DNA of 37,977 nt, taken from Myxococcales bacterium (lineage in GTDB: Bacteria > Myxococcota_A > Polyangia > Haliangiales > J016). Positions 33,964 to 37,977 of the stretch are shown piece by piece (position 1 is the stretch's first letter; each line of letters starts with the position of its first letter). The notes under the pieces are model-generated. The model was not told where the DNA came from, ran no database searches, and worked only from the letters and a program-made list of their open reading frames with translations. Made by a program: the position numbers and the translations under genes. Location: NCBI GenBank assembly GCA_014238595.1, contig JABAAV010000002.1, positions 18,417-56,393 on the forward strand. Direction: 5' to 3'.

Positions 33964-35436
33964 ATGAGCCTTCACATGAATGAACAAAACATTGAAGAGC
34001 TTGTCTCTCGTGTGATGGAGCGATTGTCTGATCAATCGTTGTCCTCACTATCATCTAAAAATCTCACTCAATCATCATCGCCACCACAGGCTATGCCACG
34101 AGATGCGGTTGATATTCCTCGTGGAACATTGGGTGTTTTTGAAACACCCGATCAAGCGGTTGCCGCAGCACTGGATGGCTTTGAAAAAAACGAAGCGGCA
34201 CCATTGGTATTGCGCGAAAAAATGATTCAAGCGATGCGTGATGTCACACGAACACATCTTGAAGATTTGGCACGTTACGCTCATATCGAATCTGGTCTTG
34301 GTCGTATTGAAGACAAAATCGAAAAGAATCGATTAGTCCTTGAAAAAACACCGGGGACGGAGATTTTACAACCTATTGCCTATACCGGTGATGACGGATT
34401 AACGCTCATTGAGCGTGCACCCTATGGTGTGTTTTTGGCAGTGACGCCCTGTACAAATCCAACTGAAACGATTCTTTGCAATAGTATCGGTATGATTGCC
34501 GGTGGTAATTCGGTCATTTTTAATACGCACCCGTCTGCCGCTAAAACATGCAATTGGTATATTAGTTTGCTCAATGAAGCGATTGCATCGGTGGGTGGGC
34601 CTCATCATGTGATTGTATCCATAGCTTCACCTACGATTGAAACAGCACAAGCGTTAATGAAACATAAAGATGTACGTCTTGTCGTGGTTACAGGAGGGCC
34701 TGGCGTGGTTCGTCAAGCCATGCAATCAGGTAAAAAAGTCATTGCCGCGGGACCGGGCAATCCACCTGCTTTGGTCGATGCTACCGCTGATATTGCCCAT
34801 GCAGCCAAATCGATTGTGCAAGGTGCCTCTATTGATAACAACATTATATGTACGGCCGAAAAAGAGATTGTCGCTCAATCATCTATTGCCAATGCATTGA
34901 AAGAACAATTAGGAAAACATCAAGCACTGATTTTGTCATCCAAACAAACGCGTGATTTAGAGCGATTGCTTTTAAATGATGATGGCTCTGTCAATCGATC
35001 ATGGGTTGGGAAAAACGCATCTGATATTGCCGCTAATATTGGCATTACAGGTCATGATTTGAAACTTCGTTTATTGGTTTGTGCGGTTGAAGAAGCCCAT
35101 CCCTTTGTTCAACATGAACTTTTGATGCCTGTGATTGGGATGTTTGAAGTTTCAGACATCACCGAAGGCATTGCTGCGTCACTGCGTTGTGAACATCAAT
35201 TTTATCATACGGCTGTCATGCATTCGACAAACGTCGATCACATGTCTGCAATGGCACGGCTGTGTAATTGTTCTATCTTTGTTAAAAATGCACCCAACTT
35301 AGCGGGACTTGGTTATGGTGGAGAAGGGTATACATCCTTTACGATTGCAAGTCCTACGGGTGAAGGGTTAACCACGGCACTTGATTTTACAAGACAACGT
35401 CGATGTAGTCTCAAAGATTCATTCCGATTTGTGTAA
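33964..35436 (+). CDS. CoA-acylating aldehyde dehydrogenase of a microcompartment (PduP/EutE family)
   Basis: The 490-residue enzyme oxidises an aldehyde to its acyl-CoA with NAD and CoA, the common core reaction of metabolosomes. The nucleophile is Cys296 in DNNIICTAEKE, and the NAD-binding and oxyanion segments include TPCTNPTETILCNS and VVTGGPGVVRQAM. The first 20 residues (NEQNIEELVSRVMERL) form an amphipathic helix followed by a Ser/Pro-rich linker, the pattern of an encapsulation peptide. The ATG at 33964 is used; 33976 is an alternative. The aldehyde source is not in the window. Confidence 0.95.
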   Translation: MSLHMNEQNIEELVSRVMERLSDQSLSSLSSKNLTQSSSPPQAMPRDAVDIPRGTLGVFETPDQAVAAALDGFEKNEAAPLVLREKMIQAMRDVTRTHLEDLARYAHIESGLGRIEDKIEKNRLVLEKTPGTEILQPIAYTGDDGLTLIERAPYGVFLAVTPCTNPTETILCNSIGMIAGGNSVIFNTHPSAAKTCNWYISLLNEAIASVGGPHHVIVSIASPTIETAQALMKHKDVRLVVVTGGPGVVRQAMQSGKKVIAAGPGNPPALVDATADIAHAAKSIVQGASIDNNIICTAEKEIVAQSSIANALKEQLGKHQALILSSKQTRDLERLLLNDDGSVNRSWVGKNASDIAANIGITGHDLKLRLLVCAVEEAHPFVQHELLMPVIGMFEVSDITEGIAASLRCEHQFYHTAVMHSTNVDHMSAMARLCNCSIFVKNAPNLAGLGYGGEGYTSFTIASPTGEGLTTALDFTRQRRCSLKDSFRFV

Positions 35437-35439
35437 AGT

Positions 35440-36003
35440 ATGAAAAATATGAAATCTTCATTAGGCGTCATTGAATTATCTTCAATAGCACGCGGTGTTG
35501 TTGTGAGTGATGCGTTACTCAAAAAGGCACATGTATCTTTGATTCGTTCTATGGCGGTATCTTGTGGCAAACACATCATCATGTTTGTTGGTGATATTGC
35601 TGAAGTCGAAGAATCATTTCATAGCGGTGTTCATCATGGCGGATCAGATGTTATCGACAGTGTCATGATTCCGATGGTGGACAAGCAAATTGCAGCGTTT
35701 CTTCCTGATGGTAAATCTATATCACGTCGCAACACTGAAGCATTGCTGGTGATAGAAACAAAAACAGTGTGCAGTACATTGTTGGGCGTTGATGCTGCAG
35801 TCAAAGCTTCTGATGTCGTGGTTATCGAAATGCAGTTTGCTGTCGGTATTGGTGGTAAGGCATTTTCAATGATGACAGGTACGCTGCATGACCTTGAAGC
35901 ATCCGTCGATGCTTTTGAGCACACCGTCACATCAGATCATATTGTGAATACAGAAATTATTGCATCCCCTCATGAAGAGATGCCATCACGATTTTTGATT
36001 TAA
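35440..36003 (+). CDS. BMC-T shell protein with a cysteine in the pore loop (PduT/BMC-T1-like)
   Basis: The 187-residue tandem BMC protein forms a trimer with pseudohexameric shape. The first domain has SSIARGVVVSDALLKKA and the pore loop SCGKH (41-45); the second has AVGIGGKAFSMMTG with pore loop GIGGK at about 136-140. It is closest, from memory, to Haliangium BMC-T1, whose first pore loop is SSGKH. PduT holds an Fe-S cluster on a cysteine in the neighbouring position (CPGK). Cys42 could therefore point into the pore. It starts four bases after the dehydrogenase stop and ends the operon. Its last 78 bases are duplicated downstream. Confidence 0.95.
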   Translation: MKNMKSSLGVIELSSIARGVVVSDALLKKAHVSLIRSMAVSCGKHIIMFVGDIAEVEESFHSGVHHGGSDVIDSVMIPMVDKQIAAFLPDGKSISRRNTEALLVIETKTVCSTLLGVDAAVKASDVVVIEMQFAVGIGGKAFSMMTGTLHDLEASVDAFEHTVTSDHIVNTEIIASPHEEMPSRFLI

Positions 36004-36047
36004 AACAACGCGATCAGTGATCAGTAATATCAGTGACAGGCAATCAA

Positions 36048-36078
36048 TGATTGATGAAGTATCGTCAATGTTTTGATG
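36048..36078 (-). pseudogene. Relic of the cyclophilin gene 3' end (copy A)
   Basis: The last ten codons of the cyclophilin gene are repeated here. The stop TAA of the intact copy corresponds to TCA, so the relic frame would run further. It has no start and is a by-product of the duplication. Confidence 0.75.
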
Positions 36079-36156
36079 GTCACATCAGATCATATTGTGA
36101 ACACAGAAATTATTGCATCCCCTCATGAAGAGATGCCATCACGATTTTTGATTTAA
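36079..36156 (+). pseudogene. Relic of the BMC-T C-terminus (copy B)
   Basis: The 25 last codons and stop of the BMC-T gene are repeated with a single synonymous change (AAT to AAC). There is no start codon at its beginning. The near identity suggests that the duplication is recent or is kept similar by recombination. Confidence 0.8.
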
Positions 36157-36208
36157 AACAACGCGATCAGCGATCTAGTGATCAGTAATATCAGTGACAG
36201 GCAATCAA

Positions 36209-36895
36209 TTATTGACGAAGTATCGTCAATGTTTTGATGGTCACATCCGTGTGAGGTTTTTGTCTTGTGTTTGTTTGAACACGTGCGATGGCTTTAATGA
36301 TATCGGTGTTGTTGCACATGCCAAATACTGTATGACGACCATTAAGATGTGGCGTTGCTTTTTCTGTAATAAAAAACTGACTGCCATTGGTTGATGGACC
36401 TGCATTGGCCATAGACAAAATACCTGCCTTGTTATGTTTTAAATCAGGATGGATTTCATCAGCAAACGTATAACCAGGACCTCCTGTGCCGACACCGAGT
36501 GGATCTCCACCTTGAATCATGAAATTAGGAATGACACGATGAAAAATAAGCCCATTGTAGAACGGTCGTTTTTCGACTTGTTTTGTTGTTGGATTGATAA
36601 AAGGTTTCATGCCTCGAGCCAGTCCAACAAAATTGGCTACAGTCATCGGAGTTTCTTTTTCGGTCAACAGACATTCGATCATGCCCATTGAAGTATCAAA
36701 CTTCGCTGTTAATTGCCCTGTTCCTGAAAGATCATTAATATACATCTCTAAATCTTGCGGTTGAGGTGGTTTCACATCGCTCATCATGGGCGCTTTGGGT
36801 GTTGCTGCGGGCGTTGGTTCTTTGTTGTCAGATCCACATGCCGATAACACAAGAGTGAGAATGATAAGACTTGATAGTTTTGAATAGATACGCAT
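36209..36895 (-). CDS. Cyclophilin-type peptidyl-prolyl isomerase lipoprotein
   Basis: From the ATG at 36895 the 228-residue product has a lipoprotein signal (LSSLIILTLVLSACGS) and a Pro/Lys-rich linker, then a cyclophilin domain (about 55-228). FHRVIPNFMIQGGDPLG and NGSQFFITEKATPHLNGRHTVFG are diagnostic. It isomerises prolyl bonds of periplasmic proteins and is probably anchored in the inner or outer membrane. Longer starts at 36913 (ATG) and 36919 (TTG) exist, but the lipobox spacing favours 36895. The gene is convergent with BMC-T, and the start region is the first edge of the downstream repeat array. Confidence 0.93.
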   Translation of the reverse strand: MRIYSKLSSLIILTLVLSACGSDNKEPTPAATPKAPMMSDVKPPQPQDLEMYINDLSGTGQLTAKFDTSMGMIECLLTEKETPMTVANFVGLARGMKPFINPTTKQVEKRPFYNGLIFHRVIPNFMIQGGDPLGVGTGGPGYTFADEIHPDLKHNKAGILSMANAGPSTNGSQFFITEKATPHLNGRHTVFGMCNNTDIIKAIARVQTNTRQKPHTDVTIKTLTILRQ

Positions 36896-37370
36896 AGGGA
36901 GCATGTCTAGCATAAACAAAAATCAAAATCCATCATCTGTTGATGGTTAAATTGATGATTAAACCATGATATCGATTAAAAACACGATGTCGACCAGTGT
37001 CTTATTTGTGCACGAAGTATCTTTGATTGAACGAGAGATGGGAATGACATCGATGTGAGGGTGTTGATGTCATTGAGATTAAAATCACATTTCCTATAGG
37101 GAACATGGCTGGCATAAAAATCAAAATCCATCGTTTATAATTAAAAGCATGGTGTCGATCCATGGCATGTTTTTTCATGAGGTATCCTCGATTGAACAAG
37201 GGATGGGAATGACATGGATGTGAGGGTGTTGATGTCATTGAGATCAAAATCACATTTCCGATAGGGAACATGGCTAGCATAAAAAATCAAAATCCAGCAT
37301 CTATAATTAAAAGCATGATGTCGACCAGTGTCATGTTGTTGCATAAGGTACCCTCGATTGAACGAGGGAT
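36894..37370. repeat. Three tandem copies of a 165-base unit upstream of the cyclophilin gene
   Basis: Copy 1 (36894-37095, about 202 bases with insertions), copy 2 (37096-37260, 165 bases) and copy 3 (37261-37370, truncated) each begin with ATAGGGA and share most positions. Copy 1 begins at the cyclophilin start codon, so the unit contains its 5' region. Within the units, AATGACATC/GATGTCATT forms a 9-base-pair stem in copy 1 (37043-37074) and eight pairs in copy 2 (37208-37239). A second stem, CCCTCG-ATTGAA-CGAGGG, is perfect in copy 3. I see no gene in the 568 bases from 36896 to 37463. Confidence 0.88.
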
Positions 37371-37381
37371 GTGTTGTGAAT

Positions 37382-37445
37382 GACAATCAGCTTATTGGAC
37401 ACTCAAGTTATTCGACAATCAGTTTATTGGACAATCAGGTTATTC
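37382..37445. repeat. Four tandem copies of a 16-base repeat
   Basis: The consensus GACAATCAGNTTATTS is repeated four times back to back (37382, 37398, 37414, 37430). Copies 1 and 3 and copies 2 and 4 are most alike, giving a 32-base higher-order period. It lies between the 165-base array and the repeat-protein gene. No spacers are present, so it is not a CRISPR array. Confidence 0.9.
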
Positions 37446-37463
37446 AATATCGCATCATGTTTG

Positions 37464-37977
37464 TTAGCAATCTTTGTTATTAAGAATGGCTATGGCAGTA
37501 GGAGGTTCAGTGAGATTGTCAATAATATCATCCACAATGGATTGACATAGATCTTGATTTTCTGAGATTATAAGCAATCCGTTCATTTCTGTGAGTATCG
37601 GTAGAGACAGATTGTTCAAACTTGGCATTGATTCGATTTTTAAATACTCTCCAATGGAAGTGAGCGCTGGAAGTGATAGCGATGTGATGAGGTCGTGGTA
37701 TGAGATCCACAGGTAACCTCCGACAGAGGTGAGCGCTGATAGTGATATCGATTCGAGGTCGTCTAGATCATAGATGCTCAGGTTATCCCCGGCAGAAGTG
37801 AGCGCTGGAAATGACATCGATGTGAGTCTTGGGAGTGAGTGGAATCTCAGGCCACCTCCGACAGATGTGAGCGCTGGAAGTGACATCGATGTGATCTTGA
37901 GTAGGTCTGTGATCCTCAGGCCACCTCCGACAGATGTGAGCACTGGAAGTGGTGGCAGTGATCTGAGTTTGTATAAG
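37464..37977 (-). CDS. C-terminal part of a beta-repeat (receptor L-domain/LRR-like) protein, cut by the right edge
   Basis: The frame runs without a start to the window edge and reads LYKLRSLPPLPVLTSVGGGL at its visible beginning. A unit of about 23-24 residues repeats five or six times: a Leu-rich strand, SLPALTSVGG, then another short strand (ITSMSLPALTSVGGGLRF, LTSMSFPALTSAG, LITSLSLPALTSIG). This periodicity suggests a right-handed solenoid such as receptor L-domain or ECM33-like proteins of the cell surface. It ends in a non-repeat cap with two cysteines (LCQS and the final DC). The N-terminus and any signal peptide are outside. The function is not recognised. Confidence 0.75.
   Translation of the reverse strand, partial: LYKLRSLPPLPVLTSVGGGLRITDLLKITSMSLPALTSVGGGLRFHSLPRLTSMSFPALTSAGDNLSIYDLDDLESISLSALTSVGGYLWISYHDLITSLSLPALTSIGEYLKIESMPSLNNLSLPILTEMNGLLIISENQDLCQSIVDDIIDNLTEPPTAIAILNNKDC

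Larger units (their letters stand above)
35926..36239. repeat. Tandem duplication spanning the convergent ends of BMC-T and the cyclophilin gene
   Basis: Copy A (35926-36078, 153 bases) and copy B (36079-36239, 161 bases) differ by about three substitutions and one 8-base insertion in copy B. GTCACATC begins copy A (35926), copy B (36079) and recurs directly after copy B (36240-36247), as expected for a duplication between short direct repeats. Copy A carries the real BMC-T end and copy B the real cyclophilin end. The intergenic region 36004-36208 has nothing else visible. Confidence 0.95.

Noticed and set aside
37002..37386. Two minus-strand open frames of 81-92 codons across the 165-base array, with internally repeated protein
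   Set aside because: The frame stays open across copies because the 165-base period is a multiple of three. The product is low in plausible protein features, no Shine-Dalgarno is seen, and the units look like duplicated 5' leader sequence of the cyclophilin gene.
37382..37445. A CRISPR array
   Set aside because: The repeats are 16 bases, directly adjacent with no unique spacers, and no cas genes are present.
1..37977. tRNA, rRNA, insertion sequences or phage genes
   Set aside because: No cloverleaf-like segment, ribosomal RNA sequence, transposase or integrase motif was seen. Intergenic gaps are short apart from the repeat regions.

Overview
This window is dense, AT-rich bacterial DNA with both edges cutting through genes. 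Several families point to a low-GC relative of the Myxococcota or another former deltaproteobacterial lineage. The evidence is an AgmX/PglI-type C-terminal domain protein (22450-23337), a microcompartment locus whose shell proteins closely resemble, from memory, those of Haliangium ochraceum, a mitochondrial-type aconitase, a MutH-like nuclease, and a beta-repeat 'LTSVGG' protein. This placement is inference; no 16S rRNA, tRNA or marker alignment is available here.

Layout. 1-5444: aconitase (3' end missing), a Cys-rich conserved protein, a PaaZ/BoxD-type aldehyde dehydrogenase and two small membrane proteins. 5453-8776: DNA polymerase I and a secreted protein. 8796-13106: a MacB-type export operon (ATPase, two permeases, membrane-fusion adaptor). 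13111-16818: yicC, gmk and an RSH (RelA/SpoT) gene. 16720-17077: a tandem duplication of the convergent gene ends. 17011-19464 (minus): a HEAT/TPR-like anchored protein, tmk and two small ORFs. 19493-22438: an HpnA-like epimerase, a CoxE-type VWA protein and a gamma-carbonic-anhydrase-like protein. 22450-24928: the AgmX-tail protein, then two type III secretion components (SctJ lipoprotein and SctI-like rod protein, minus) with a dihaem c-type cytochrome between them on the other strand. 24957-30978: a MutH-like protein, a sigma factor, rsmI, selA, an RluD-like synthase and pgeF. 30962-32530 (minus): a TolC-family protein. 32665-36003: a compact bacterial microcompartment (BMC) operon of BMC-T, BMC-H, BMC-P, CoA-acylating aldehyde dehydrogenase and a second BMC-T. 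36209-37977: a cyclophilin lipoprotein, a repeat-filled intergenic region and the C-terminal end of a repeat protein.

How the parts work together. The BMC operon encodes all three shell tile classes plus one core enzyme with a probable N-terminal encapsulation helix, but no aldehyde-generating signature enzyme, phosphotransacylase or alcohol dehydrogenase is visible. The MacB-type operon and the TolC-family protein could form tripartite export machinery, although they are 18 kb apart. The selA gene implies selenoprotein synthesis, but no selenoprotein, selB or tRNA-Sec is in the window.

The less ordinary observations are: (1) a natural cysteine in the pore loop of a BMC-T, next to the position used by PduT for an Fe-S cluster; (2) sctI and sctJ split by a cytochrome gene; (3) an RSH enzyme whose synthetase site has lost key residues while the hydrolase site is intact; and (4) three separate tandem duplications in intergenic space. 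Two of those span the stop codons of convergent genes, and one is bounded by an 8-bp direct repeat.
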